This document shows, in pieces, positions 7,272-14,010 of a DNA stretch of 26,381 nt. The notes under the pieces were generated by a model. It was not told where the DNA came from. It saw nothing but the letters and a program-made list of their open reading frames with translations, and searched no databases. A program made the position numbers and the translations under genes. Where the stretch lies: the IMG/VR virus record IMGVR_UViG_3300020469_000223, positions 1 to 26,381 of that record; one strand, given 5' to 3'. This DNA comes from a virus. Each line of letters starts with the position of its first letter. Position 1 is the first letter of the stretch.

Positions 7272-7354
7272 AATCTACCCGTCCAGTGTAACCACCAGCG
7301 AAAGTATCTTCTTCCTTCGCCATAGGCAGCACTTCTTAACTTATTATAAATCAT
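7268..7354 (-). CDS. 28-aa basic aromatic peptide between gp33 and gp59 (tentative)
   Basis: The frame starts at an ATGA overlap with the gp33 stop and ends at an ATGA overlap with the gp59 start, filling the gap exactly. The peptide begins MIYNKLRSAAYGEGRRYF and continues with WWLHW, so it is rich in Arg and aromatic residues. Perfect coupling at both ends supports a real gene. A competing 22-aa frame starting MAKEEDTFAGGYTG lies in the same gap. Confidence 0.5.
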   Translation of the reverse strand: MIYNKLRSAAYGEGRRYFRWWLHWTGRL

Positions 7355-7611
7355 ATAGGTAGTTTATTTCCTATTTTCTTCCCACGAATTAAGTTTAATG
7401 ACGATGCCTCTTCCTCTATCTTTGACTTTAATGAATCTGATAGTAGTCTTTTAAGATTCGTGTATGGCATTCCTCTTTCTTCTATAATCATAACTGCGGC
7501 ATCTATATAAGATACATTTTTAGTTTCAGAAACTAACTTCTCCACAGCCATAGAAAATCTTTTCTTTGTCATTATTTTGTGTTCAAACACTTCTTTTTCT
7601 TTTTTAATCAT
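7351..7611 (-). CDS. 33: Late transcription coactivator gp33
   Basis: This 86-aa protein aligns by eye with T4 gp33 over KLVSETKNVSYIDAAVMIIE and the following RGMPYTNLKRLLSDSLKSKI to EEEASSLNLIRG. In T4, gp33 binds the RNA polymerase beta flap and links late promoters to the gp45 clamp. The N-terminus is shorter than in T4 (112 aa). The end, GKKIGNKLPI, lacks the hydrophobic C-terminal clamp-binding tail of T4 gp33. It is coupled by ATGA to the 388-aa gene upstream and to the 28-aa frame downstream. It fits with the TATAAATA late promoters in the window. Confidence 0.85.
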   Translation of the reverse strand: MIKKEKEVFEHKIMTKKRFSMAVEKLVSETKNVSYIDAAVMIIEERGMPYTNLKRLLSDSLKSKIEEEASSLNLIRGKKIGNKLPI

Positions 7612-8774
7612 AATATCCTAAGTAATATACAATCACCATTTACTCGTCCATTAGGGACATTAATTTTAGTAGTGATTTGCTCTTTCCAAATCTTTTCAAT
7701 TTGTCTTTGAGTTTTGGTTAACATTAAAGGTAGTATTACTTCTGGTTTTCTTAACTTAGTACACCTTGATAATTTAATATCAAAGTTCTTAATAGTAGTT
7801 CCACCCACTTCAAATCCTGCAGTCGCAGTAGTTACATATTCATATAAAGTTCTATTCTTAGTATTAAACACTAAGAGAGATGATGCTCCAGGAATACCTA
7901 TTGGATTAATAGAAGTTAATTTATATTCCATGTCCTCTACTTTATATTTTAAATCTTTTACTTGGACATCAGTGGCCTTTCTTTTCTTAATTCTAGGACC
8001 TCTTTCGGCCTTATAAGATAATTTTAATTTATCTAAATCAGAGTAAATAGTGTCCATCTGTTTTACCATTTTCTTTTTATTCGCAAGACTAATATGTGAA
8101 TATGCCTCTACAGCCTGATCACATGTTTTGTTTATTGCGTCATTAATGACTTCATATTCATCATCAATTATTCTTTTAAATGGGGCGATGGCATTACTTT
8201 TTAGTCCAGCCTCTTTGAAGGCTGCAAAGACATCTATAGAATTATTAAATTGATTCTCCATCCAACCATCAACAATCTGTGTGTCCCATAATTCATATAC
8301 AGTATCCATGACTTTTCTACGAGTTCTTTCAACTGGTGATATTACAGGAGGTGCATTTTTCTTTTCTTCTTTCTTAACTCCTATAATAGTTTTACCATAT
8401 TTAATTACTTCAAGTAGATATTCTTTGGCCATTTCATGTTGTTGTTCAGTATGTTCCCAACCTCTAAAGTGTAATCTGCATACAGCCTTTACATTTAAAA
8501 TTAGTCTCCAATCTTCTACTTGTTTTAAGGCCTTTATTTGTTCTTTATCAAACTTACATACTTCTTCAGCGTACTGTATTACAAAAGGAACATAGTCCTT
8601 AGTTTTATAGAAATAATTATACCAATGAGCCCCTTTGGTCCATTGACACATACTTTCTGATTTTGATAGATTAACTGATTCACCAGGACCCCAAAGAGGT
8701 TCTGGTCCCATATACTTATCGTCAAGTGTTACTCTTTTTTTTCTTAACTTTGTTCTTACTTTATTAATTGCCAT
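7608..8774 (-). CDS. Conserved T4-like phage protein, unknown function (388 aa)
   Basis: A soluble 388-aa protein with a basic N-terminus (KVRTKLRKKRVTLDDKYMGP) and several Trp-rich segments (WGPGESVNLSKSESMCQWTK and HWYNYFYKTKDYVPFVIQY). A helical charged middle follows, then a beta-rich C-terminal third (GASSLLVFNTKNRTLYEYVT). I see no catalytic motif I can name. It starts the coupled set with gp33 and gp59, so a role in replication or late transcription is a fair inference. No strong Shine-Dalgarno sequence precedes the ATG, and a large hairpin lies just upstream at 8795-8841. Confidence 0.75.
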   Translation of the reverse strand: MAINKVRTKLRKKRVTLDDKYMGPEPLWGPGESVNLSKSESMCQWTKGAHWYNYFYKTKDYVPFVIQYAEEVCKFDKEQIKALKQVEDWRLILNVKAVCRLHFRGWEHTEQQHEMAKEYLLEVIKYGKTIIGVKKEEKKNAPPVISPVERTRRKVMDTVYELWDTQIVDGWMENQFNNSIDVFAAFKEAGLKSNAIAPFKRIIDDEYEVINDAINKTCDQAVEAYSHISLANKKKMVKQMDTIYSDLDKLKLSYKAERGPRIKKRKATDVQVKDLKYKVEDMEYKLTSINPIGIPGASSLLVFNTKNRTLYEYVTTATAGFEVGGTTIKNFDIKLSRCTKLRKPEVILPLMLTKTQRQIEKIWKEQITTKINVPNGRVNGDCILLRIL

Positions 8775-8794
8775 AGTATTTTCTTAATTAAAGT

Positions 8795-8841
8795 GAGGGT
8801 GGTACCTTTGAGTAAAATAAGGAGTAAAGGAACCAACCCTC
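8795..8841 (-). other. Long imperfect hairpin before the 388-aa gene
   Basis: GAGGGTGGTACCTTT (8795-8809) pairs with AAAGGAACCAACCCTC (8826-8841), about 15 pairs with one mismatch and one bulge and a 16-base loop. There is no T-run after it on the minus strand, so it is not a standard terminator. It may act in RNA processing, attenuation or translation control. Confidence 0.6.
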
Positions 8842-8846
8842 GAAAC

Positions 8847-9071
8847 TTATTTAATTATAGGTGTCTCCTTTATACCCATTACCCAATTCTCTGCACAATC
8901 CTCGGACCACTTTTCTGAGTGGTCAGGGTACCATTCAATACCTAGATTGTTATTCTGATACATAAATCTCACACCGAAAAAGTTTTTCTTTTCTCCTACA
9001 GTGCGGATAACATCAGCTCTCTTCTCGCCCTCAACATAAGTTGAGTATTCCATATAATCATATTTTGACAT
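8847..9071 (-). CDS. Small hypothetical protein (74 aa)
   Basis: This 74-aa soluble protein starts MSKYDYMEYSTYVEGEKRAD and is rich in aromatic and acidic residues, with the pattern WYPDHSEKWSEDCAENWV in its second half. I do not recognise it. It overlaps the upstream small membrane gene by one base (TAATG) and is the last small gene of the early run before the hairpin at 8795-8841. Confidence 0.6.
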   Translation of the reverse strand: MSKYDYMEYSTYVEGEKRADVIRTVGEKKNFFGVRFMYQNNNLGIEWYPDHSEKWSEDCAENWVMGIKETPIIK

Positions 9072-9199
9072 TATTTATCGTCTCCATCTTTATTATTTTT
9101 ATATAATGATTGCCCTTTTTGATTTGCCACTATTTCAGATGATTCAATCATGAACCAGAAGGCAATTCCTAAAATTATTATTTGAATAAACATTTCCAT
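9071..9199 (-). CDS. 42-aa single-pass membrane peptide
   Basis: The frame opens at the ATG on 9199-9197 and gives a hydrophobic N-terminal helix (FIQIIILGIAFWFMI) followed by a hydrophilic, charged tail ending KNNKDGDDK. Its stop overlaps the next ATG (TAATG), and it begins two bases after the upstream stop. Such spacing fits a real member of this early operon. Function unknown. Confidence 0.55.
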   Translation of the reverse strand: MEMFIQIIILGIAFWFMIESSEIVANQKGQSLYKNNKDGDDK

Positions 9200-9201
9200 T
9201 A

Positions 9202-9507
9202 TTATTTTCCTATATGTTTAATGTCACTCTTAGGAATGACTTGGTACGCACCTTTATTGTATGCCGGTGCAACCGTAAATTTTTTACTCTCGTCCAACTT
9301 CCAACTTTGGTCCTCTATCTTTTCATAGGACGTAAGTGGCGCGGATGGATAATGCTTAGTTTCTCGTACTATAGCATTATCTTTTGGGGTAGACCAATTA
9401 TAGTCGGCCATTGTTTTATTCTTAGGTTTTGACATAGATATAGTTTTACGTTTTTTACCTGATGGACCATATCTAAGTGACCCTGCATAAAAATTAGTAA
9501 CTGACAT
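9202..9507 (-). CDS. Small hypothetical protein (101 aa)
   Basis: I place the start at the ATG on 9507-9505 because it overlaps the stop of the upstream gene (TAATG); six further codons upstream are open but unneeded. The product starts MSVTNFYAGSLRYGPSGKKR and is basic and probably flexible, with no membrane segment. The NFYAGSLRYGPSGKK start is familiar from small marine T4-like phage proteins, but I know no function. Confidence 0.6.
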   Translation of the reverse strand: MSVTNFYAGSLRYGPSGKKRKTISMSKPKNKTMADYNWSTPKDNAIVRETKHYPSAPLTSYEKIEDQSWKLDESKKFTVAPAYNKGAYQVIPKSDIKHIGK

Positions 9508-9776
9508 TAGTTCTTTCTCCTCCACTCAGCAATAAGGTCATCACCTTCTAGCCTTTCACCGAAGGTATGTATTATCTGGCCACCTTGACTTCTTTCAATC
9601 AGGCCATTATTATATGATCGGTCAGTAACTGATTTACCATTTTCTGTATCGCCTGGTCTATCATCGTAGGCCATAGAACTAAGAGAATGCACGTGTATTT
9701 GAGCAACACCTGATGCCCATTCTTCTGCGGCAATTAATTGTCTTTGCCTTTCTACTACGTTGTCATATTCACTCAT
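9507..9776 (-). CDS. Small hypothetical protein (89 aa)
   Basis: This 89-aa protein begins MSEYDNVVERQRQLIAAEEW with a helical N-terminal half. The C-terminal half is Gly/Asp rich (DRPGDTENGKSVTDRSYNNG) and ends RLEGDDLIAEWRRKN. Its start is coupled by ATGA to the 58-aa gene upstream and its stop by TAATG to the next gene. No family recognised. Confidence 0.6.
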   Translation of the reverse strand: MSEYDNVVERQRQLIAAEEWASGVAQIHVHSLSSMAYDDRPGDTENGKSVTDRSYNNGLIERSQGGQIIHTFGERLEGDDLIAEWRRKN

Positions 9777-9949
9777 GATACTACTTCCTTACATCTTTTT
9801 GGGTTTTGAATGTTTTTTACAAGTTGCTTTAGTTTCTTGGTCCACATCATTTTAAATCCTGGATCACATGCCCTTTCTCTTACAGTGAGAAGAGCCTCTA
9901 TTCTTTGCACATCGAGTTTCATTTGTTCTATATTAGTTCCAGTCATCAT
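9773..9949 (-). CDS. Small basic hypothetical protein (58 aa)
   Basis: The frame runs from the ATG at 9949 (a second ATG follows at 9946) to a TGA that overlaps the next start (ATGA). The product starts MMTGTNIEQMKLDVQRIEAL and ends with a Lys-rich helix (WTKKLKQLVKNIQNPKRCKE). It overlaps the end of the 91-aa gene by 14-17 bases. It is probably a helical, basic protein of unknown role. Confidence 0.5.
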   Translation of the reverse strand: MMTGTNIEQMKLDVQRIEALLTVRERACDPGFKMMWTKKLKQLVKNIQNPKRCKEVVS

Positions 9950-10208
9950 GTTCCTTCATAGCGTTATATGTTTCCATATAACTGGATCCATCTAAATAAG
10001 CCTGTGTTTCTTTTTTAGAGTAATACATATTTTCCTCTTTGAAACATTCTAAAGAACCAGGAGCTTGTTTGCCTGCCTTCTTTACTTGTTTAGTTAAATA
10101 GTTTTTAGGTCTTGAATATACCTTTTTTACAGTGGCCTTGAACTCTTTCTCGGCCTCATATTTTGCTTTTTCTTCTAATAAAGCTTCTTTTATATCATTA
10201 AAATCCAT
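9933..10208 (-). CDS. Small charged hypothetical protein (91 aa)
   Basis: A Shine-Dalgarno AAGGAGATT precedes the ATG, and the early promoter at 10240-10268 lies just upstream, so this is the first gene of an early operon. The N-terminal third is a charged helix (DIKEALLEEKAKYEAEKEFK), the middle is basic, and the end is acidic and aromatic. There are no membrane segments. Position as first early gene would suit a host-takeover role, but nothing in the sequence proves it. Confidence 0.65.
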   Translation of the reverse strand: MDFNDIKEALLEEKAKYEAEKEFKATVKKVYSRPKNYLTKQVKKAGKQAPGSLECFKEENMYYSKKETQAYLDGSSYMETYNAMKEHDDWN

Positions 10209-10239
10209 ACATAATCTCCTTCATTTTTGTATACCATAT

Positions 10240-10268
10240 ATTATAACACACTTTAAACCAAATGTAAA
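10240..10268 (-). promoter_or_regulatory. Early promoter for the 91-aa gene operon
   Basis: TTTACA (10268-10263) and TATAAT (10245-10240) on the minus strand with a 17-base spacer. The sequence right after -35, TTTGGTT, is shared with the promoters at 11470 and 11832. Confidence 0.82.
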
Positions 10269-10281
10269 CACTTTTTTTAAA

Positions 10282-10575
10282 TTAATTTGTCAACATCTGT
10301 ACTAAGTTATTAATCAAGAACATAAGCCCTACTCCATTCAATAGAATTAACGCTCTGTCCTTCCACATAATTGCAACTATTAACCATAGGAAAATACCTA
10401 CTAACGATAACGTTAGGTCATAAAATTGCATACCCTCAACTCCACGAATACTCATTGCAAGTAGAACGAAGATTGAGGCAACCCATTTTAAATACCAGTC
10501 AACAGTAAATTTAGGTGTTGCTGATTTATAAATTCTTTTACTATTCTCTAATTCTTTTTTATCAAACTTTGTCAT
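10282..10575 (-). CDS. Three-helix membrane protein (97 aa)
   Basis: I choose the ATG at 10575-10573, which overlaps the upstream stop (TAATG), over an ATG four codons earlier. The product has a basic N-terminus (DKKELENSKRIYK), then WYLKWVASIFVLLAMSIRGV, a second segment YDLTLSLVGIFLWLIVAIMW and a third, LILLNGVGLMFLINNLVQML. The W-K-D-R-A-L-I-L-N pattern recalls small membrane proteins found in marine bacteria and phages. No function known to me. Confidence 0.65.
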   Translation of the reverse strand: MTKFDKKELENSKRIYKSATPKFTVDWYLKWVASIFVLLAMSIRGVEGMQFYDLTLSLVGIFLWLIVAIMWKDRALILLNGVGLMFLINNLVQMLTN

Positions 10576-10787
10576 TACTTTACCCATACATGATTATATT
10601 TTTTAGGATAGTTATCGCAAGTGTAATTAGTATCACTATAATTGATAACTTCAACACATTCACCTGTACTATGACTAACATGAACATCTGGTAAGTCTAA
10701 CGCACTATCAAATGCAAAAGCCAATAGTAAAGGTATTGATATTACTATTGCGATTTCTAAAATATGATCCTTTATCCAATTTTCCAT
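10575..10787 (-). CDS. Small membrane-anchored protein with a Cys pair (70 aa)
   Basis: This 70-aa protein has one N-terminal hydrophobic helix (ILEIAIVISIPLLLAFAF) and a hydrophilic C-terminal part with two cysteines (GECVEVINYSDTNYTCDNY). The cysteines could form a disulfide if the tail is periplasmic. It is coupled on both sides by TAATG overlaps. Function unknown. Confidence 0.6.
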   Translation of the reverse strand: MENWIKDHILEIAIVISIPLLLAFAFDSALDLPDVHVSHSTGECVEVINYSDTNYTCDNYPKKYNHVWVK

Positions 10788-11002
10788 TATCCAGTCCTCA
10801 TATATTTTTCAACAGGTTTTAACTCAATAAACTTTCTACGAGACTTTGAAAATTGTTTCATAGGAGATTTAAATTGAGTGTACTTTTTTGTGCCTGTGGC
10901 TTTAAAGCCGACACAATGTCCTTGTTCATTTAAAATGTAAGTGTGATTAGGAACTTTATATCCTACATCGTCCCAATTAGTTATTTCTTTAAGCGCCTTC
11001 AT
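10787..11002 (-). CDS. Small basic hypothetical protein (71 aa)
   Basis: The product starts MKALKEITNWDDVGYKVPNH and has a basic C-terminal half (FSKSRRKFIELKPVEKYMRT). The stretch HTYILNEQGHCVGFKATGTK is likely a short beta hairpin. It overlaps the upstream gene by 14 bases and the downstream one by one base. No family recognised. Confidence 0.58.
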   Translation of the reverse strand: MKALKEITNWDDVGYKVPNHTYILNEQGHCVGFKATGTKKYTQFKSPMKQFSKSRRKFIELKPVEKYMRTG

Positions 11003-11177
11003 GTACTACTTTCCTATTTCCTATCTGACCAAATGGTTGTTCTAATATTTGAACTACAGAACAATGATTATCATTTTTTAAATCTTCTTTATGACATTCG
11101 ACTCGCATCTTTGAGATTACGTCGACATCACTTTTTGCCCATACATATTTTTCTACTTGAACTACATATCTTTTCAT
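10989..11177 (-). CDS. Small hypothetical protein (62 aa)
   Basis: The start is the ATG at 11177-11175, coupled by ATGA to the upstream stop; a longer frame exists but would overlap more. The product starts MKRYVVQVEKYVWAKSDVDV and looks like a small alpha/beta protein with Cys residues at CHKEDLKNDNHC. Function unknown. Confidence 0.55.
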   Translation of the reverse strand: MKRYVVQVEKYVWAKSDVDVISKMRVECHKEDLKNDNHCSVVQILEQPFGQIGNRKVVHEGA

Positions 11178-11440
11178 ACAAAAGCCTCCCAACAACCTGA
11201 AACACCTATCGCAGAGTTATCACAACCCTGGCCGTCAAACCACCATTCCATGTTTAATTCTTTAAATGATTTTAAGTAAATAATTGTAGAGAACCATACT
11301 CCATGTTTCTCACCATATTCATTTGTTTCACAAAATCTACCTTCGATAAAATCTTTACCGACATTTTTAACAAAACCCTCATAGTTTACACCTAATTGTG
11401 TATACCTAAAAGAATCATATTCACTTACTATTTCTAACAT
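11174..11440 (-). CDS. Small hypothetical protein (88 aa)
   Basis: The start at 11440 is set by a strong AAGGAGTAAAA Shine-Dalgarno sequence. The longer frame from 11467 would use a TTG inside the promoter/leader. The product starts MLEIVSEYDSFRYTQLGVNY and contains GRFCETNEYGEKHGVWFSTI and an end with GQGCDNSAIGVSGCW, so it is Cys- and aromatic-rich. It is the first gene after the early promoter at 11470-11498 and heads a five-gene coupled set down to 10282. Confidence 0.6.
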   Translation of the reverse strand: MLEIVSEYDSFRYTQLGVNYEGFVKNVGKDFIEGRFCETNEYGEKHGVWFSTIIYLKSFKELNMEWWFDGQGCDNSAIGVSGCWEAFV

Positions 11441-11460
11441 TTTTACTCCTTTTTTTACCT

Positions 11461-11510
11461 TATACAACCATTATACACTATTTCGAACCAAATGTAAAGT
11501 GTTTTCTTAA
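11461..11510 (-). repeat. Direct repeat copy 1: early promoter cassette
   Basis: These 50 bases match 11823-11872 at 49 of 50 positions and include -10, spacer, -35 and flanks. They are followed by the AT-rich hairpin at 11510-11539. Confidence 0.85.
11470..11498 (-). promoter_or_regulatory. Early promoter for the 88-aa gene operon
   Basis: TTTACA (11498-11493) and TATAAT (11475-11470) on the minus strand with a 17-base spacer. A leader with AAGGAG follows. Confidence 0.83.
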
Positions 11511-11539
11511 AAAAAAGTATATATTTTTTATATATAAAA
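11510..11539 (-). terminator. AT-only stem-loop with T-run, repeated at 25115
   Basis: On the minus strand an ATATATA...TATATA stem-loop is followed by C and a run of T, just after the stop of the 11545-11802 gene. The same 30 bases recur at 25115-25144. A pure A/T stem is weak, so termination may be partial. Confidence 0.5.
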
Positions 11540-11544
11540 ATGGG

Positions 11545-11802
11545 TTATAAACCTAGTTGTTTTTTGTGTTCTTTCCAGTAGTCAGCGTGTTTGTTGATAC
11601 TGTTAGGATATATACTGAAAGACTTTGCATCTTCCATTAAAGTACTTAATCTCATTGCGTCATATCTAGGACCTCTGTATCTGATCCTACCTTTTCCTTT
11701 TGCGTTTAGAACGTCTGGATGGTATCTATATTCCATAGGGATACCTTTGTGACTGGCCTCTTGACCTTTACTGGGATTGATGTAGTTATCTAAATTAAAC
11801 AT
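11545..11802 (-). CDS. Small hypothetical protein (85 aa)
   Basis: The start is placed at 11802 because AAAGGAGTAAT precedes it; the longer frame would start with TTG inside the leader. The product begins MFNLDNYINPSKGQEASHKG and contains GKGRIRYRGPRYDAMRLSTL, a basic stretch, then a charged helical end. It stands alone between two promoter cassettes, so it forms a one-gene early unit. Function unknown. Confidence 0.6.
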   Translation of the reverse strand: MFNLDNYINPSKGQEASHKGIPMEYRYHPDVLNAKGKGRIRYRGPRYDAMRLSTLMEDAKSFSIYPNSINKHADYWKEHKKQLGL

Positions 11803-11822
11803 ATTACTCCTTTTCTTTAATT

Positions 11823-11872
11823 TATACAACCATTATACACTATTTTGAACCAAATGTAAAGTGTTTTCTTAA
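11823..11872 (-). repeat. Direct repeat copy 2: early promoter cassette
   Basis: These bases differ from 11461-11510 at a single position. The copy drives the 85-aa gene and lies just beyond the end of the curli/cyclase run. Confidence 0.85.
11832..11860 (-). promoter_or_regulatory. Early promoter for the 85-aa gene
   Basis: TTTACA (11860-11855) and TATAAT (11837-11832) on the minus strand, spacer 17 bases, almost identical to the copy at 11470. Confidence 0.83.
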
Positions 11873-11897
11873 ACTTTTTTGTTACAATTGTGTTACA

Positions 11898-11920
11898 TTT
11901 TATAACTAAATGTTATAAAA
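11898..11920 (-). terminator. Hairpin at the end of the curli/cyclase run
   Basis: TTTTATAAC (11898-11906) pairs perfectly with GTTATAAAA (11912-11920) around a five-base loop, overlapping the last stop codon. A T-run directly after it is missing; a short AAAAAAG follows further on. It could be a weak terminator or a 3'-end stabiliser. Confidence 0.4.
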
Positions 11921-12482
11921 GACCAACTTTATTCATGACATCTAGGTTATTAACAACTGCTATAGTTAGTAGACTATTTGCCACTATCATTTGATCATTA
12001 TTGTATGTATGCCATATGATACTACCCATCAATAGTTTTAATACTACTATTTCACCTGCTGATGGTCTTTTTCCAAGAATAGGATTTGCCTCGTAAACAT
12101 AAGGACTTTTAAGACCATGGTAAGTTGTAAGTGCGTCCATTGTATTAATGAAGATAAAGTACGATTGTGTTTTTACTTTGTTATCAAGGGGTAAAAATTG
12201 TAACCCTTTCGGATTTACCTTTAACTTGTATGTTATCAACTCGCGAGAAGCTTCTCTCTTTACACTTTCCAGCAGTGAATTGTGATAACAACACTCGAAC
12301 CCCATCATAATTTCTTGTTTGGCCTTCGAGTCTAGCCGCGAGGTTAACGGCATCTCCAATGACGGAATAGTCAAATCGAGATTCTGATCCCATGTTTCCG
12401 ACGATGCAGTCGCCGGTATTGATACCAATGCCAACATCAATACGAGGTAACCCCTTTTCTTCAAGTTCTTTAATAAGTTCAT
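11913..12482 (-). CDS. Small membrane protein (DUF5658-like) whose frame overlaps the cyclase gene
   Basis: The C-terminal part, MDALTTYHGLK...YEANPILGKRPSAGE followed by two hydrophobic stretches, resembles small DUF5658-type membrane proteins (D-x-x-T-T and EANP motifs). It is the part I trust. The frame stays open for 299 bases inside the cyclase gene. Its first ATG (12482) has GAGG six bases upstream and encodes a signal-peptide-like start (KNLKKRGYLVLMLALVSIPA, then TASS). So the true product may be a 189-aa secreted or membrane protein overprinted on the cyclase. Alternatively it may start near 12143 as about 76 aa. Start uncertain. Confidence 0.5.
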   Translation of the reverse strand: MNLLKNLKKRGYLVLMLALVSIPATASSETWDQNLDLTIPSLEMPLTSRLDSKAKQEIMMGFECCYHNSLLESVKREASRELITYKLKVNPKGLQFLPLDNKVKTQSYFIFINTMDALTTYHGLKSPYVYEANPILGKRPSAGEIVVLKLLMGSIIWHTYNNDQMIVANSLLTIAVVNNLDVMNKVGLL

Positions 12483-14010
12483 CTGCGGCCTCTAATATTT
12501 CTATTGATGTATCTACGGCTAATTCCGCATGATTATTGCAAGGTAGAGGAGCATTCCAAAATGCCATGATACAGTCTCCCATATACTTGTCAATTGTTCC
12601 ACCATTCTTTAATATAATTTTAGTCATGGTGTCCAAATAACTATTTATAATATTGACAAGCCCTTCAGGGTCATTATTATTTTTATAGTGTTCTGATATT
12701 GGAGTAAACCCTACAATGTCCATGAATAGGAATGTCATTTCTTCTCTTTTACCACCTAACTTTAATAGAGAAGGATCTTTTTGTAATAACATAACTTGTC
12801 GTGGATCAAGGTAAGTTTCAAACTGTTTCTTAATTTGCTGTCTTAACATATATTGTTTATAAAAGTTATTAAAACTGCCTGAGGTAAAGGTTATTATATA
12901 TAATATTAATGAATATGTAAGGTCAAGGAGCATATACCATTTATTCCAAACATAATAAACAGTTAAGACTGATCCGAAACAAACGGCCAGAAATCCGATT
13001 CCAGAAGCCCAAACAGGTGCCCGATATATTAACAGGACTAGAAAAGCAGCAAGAACTGTCGATACGAGAATTTCTATTGCTGCCGTCCACAGAGGACGTG
13101 AAATGGAGTTCTCATCTAAAACAGTCTGAATCGCAGAAGCCTGTAATTGATGAGCAGACTGAAGACCAACTGGAGTTGGAATTTGAGAAGCCAATCCAGA
13201 TGCAGTTAAACCTATCAGAACAATCTTACCATCAAGATTAGGTAATTCTGATCCATATTCTATTTCATTAAAAGTATAATTAGTATTAATCCATATTGAA
13301 CCATTTGGATCAGTAGGTATCTGAAACGGTCTTAAAATAATTTCTTCGATTCCAACATCATTTACTTTAATAGTATAAGAAGGTTTATTGTTTGCAACTC
13401 TTATAAGTTCTAATGTAAATGACGGATATAATTGATTGTTTATATTTGATAAAAGTGGTATTCTTCTTACTACTCCATCAACTTCTGGCATTCCATTTAT
13501 TAATCCATGCCCCCATGCACCAGCCTCTATCTCTGGTATATTAGTAACTAGACCATCATATTTTATAACCCAATCATTAGGTTCACCTGTTCCAAATATT
13601 GCTGTTCCCACATACGGGGCACTTTTACTTCTACCTCGTGGGTCTGCATCTTGAGATAGTATAACTCCATTATCCTTTATCCATGATGCAAATACTTCAT
13701 CTCCACCAAACCTATCAGATTCAGGAAACATAATGGTAAACCCAATAAGTCCAGCATTTGCATTTCTTAAATCGGAAATCATTTGTGCAAACTGTTGCCG
13801 AGGAAAAGGCCATTGACCATATTTTTCCAGTGCTTCCTCACCTATATTAATTAAAACTATATCTTCGGATTTTTTATCTGGTAATGATTGAATATATTGG
13901 TCGAATACTACCAATCTTATTTGTTGGACTATATCTGGATCCGATATACGAATGAATAATCCTAAAACTATTATTGCAATAGTAGTCCATATTGATGTTA
14001 TATATTTCAT
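12184..14010 (-). CDS. CHASE2-domain class III adenylate cyclase
   Basis: This 608-aa membrane enzyme has an N-terminal helix (about residues 5-20) and a periplasmic CHASE2-type sensor (about 25-310; VVFDQYIQSLP, LINIGEEALEKYGQWPFPR, and PNLDGKIVLIGLTASGL at its end). Three hydrophobic helices follow (about 313-395), then a cyclase domain (about 421-608). Catalytic positions are present: metal-binding D431 (FMDIVGFT) and D479 (KYMGDCIMAF), base-selecting K475 and S549 (DYSVIGD), then N556 and R560 (VNLAARLE). K plus S/T at these sites points to ATP and the IIIb type. The ATG overlaps the IscA stop by four bases. Product would be cAMP; the signal sensed is unknown. Confidence 0.92.
   Translation of the reverse strand: MKYITSIWTTIAIIVLGLFIRISDPDIVQQIRLVVFDQYIQSLPDKKSEDIVLINIGEEALEKYGQWPFPRQQFAQMISDLRNANAGLIGFTIMFPESDRFGGDEVFASWIKDNGVILSQDADPRGRSKSAPYVGTAIFGTGEPNDWVIKYDGLVTNIPEIEAGAWGHGLINGMPEVDGVVRRIPLLSNINNQLYPSFTLELIRVANNKPSYTIKVNDVGIEEIILRPFQIPTDPNGSIWINTNYTFNEIEYGSELPNLDGKIVLIGLTASGLASQIPTPVGLQSAHQLQASAIQTVLDENSISRPLWTAAIEILVSTVLAAFLVLLIYRAPVWASGIGFLAVCFGSVLTVYYVWNKWYMLLDLTYSLILYIITFTSGSFNNFYKQYMLRQQIKKQFETYLDPRQVMLLQKDPSLLKLGGKREEMTFLFMDIVGFTPISEHYKNNNDPEGLVNIINSYLDTMTKIILKNGGTIDKYMGDCIMAFWNAPLPCNNHAELAVDTSIEILEAADELIKELEEKGLPRIDVGIGINTGDCIVGNMGSESRFDYSVIGDAVNLAARLEGQTRNYDGVRVLLSQFTAGKCKERSFSRVDNIQVKGKSERVTIFTP

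Noticed and set aside
7272-7335. Alternative 22-codon frame (MAKEEDTFAGG...) between gp33 and gp59
   Set aside because: It has no coupling to gp33 and ends inside gp59. The 28-codon frame with ATGA at both ends fits better.
11441-11467. Extended N-terminus (MYKVKKG type) for the 11174 gene, and similar extensions at 11803-11829 and 25044-25073
   Set aside because: The extensions start within the shared promoter leader (with TTG where I checked). The ATG after AAGGAGTAA in each case is a better start.
12652-12659. Minus-strand TATAAATA inside the cyclase gene
   Set aside because: It lies deep inside a coding region with no start codon at a useful distance other than the overprinted frame at 12482. 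Likely chance in AT-rich DNA.
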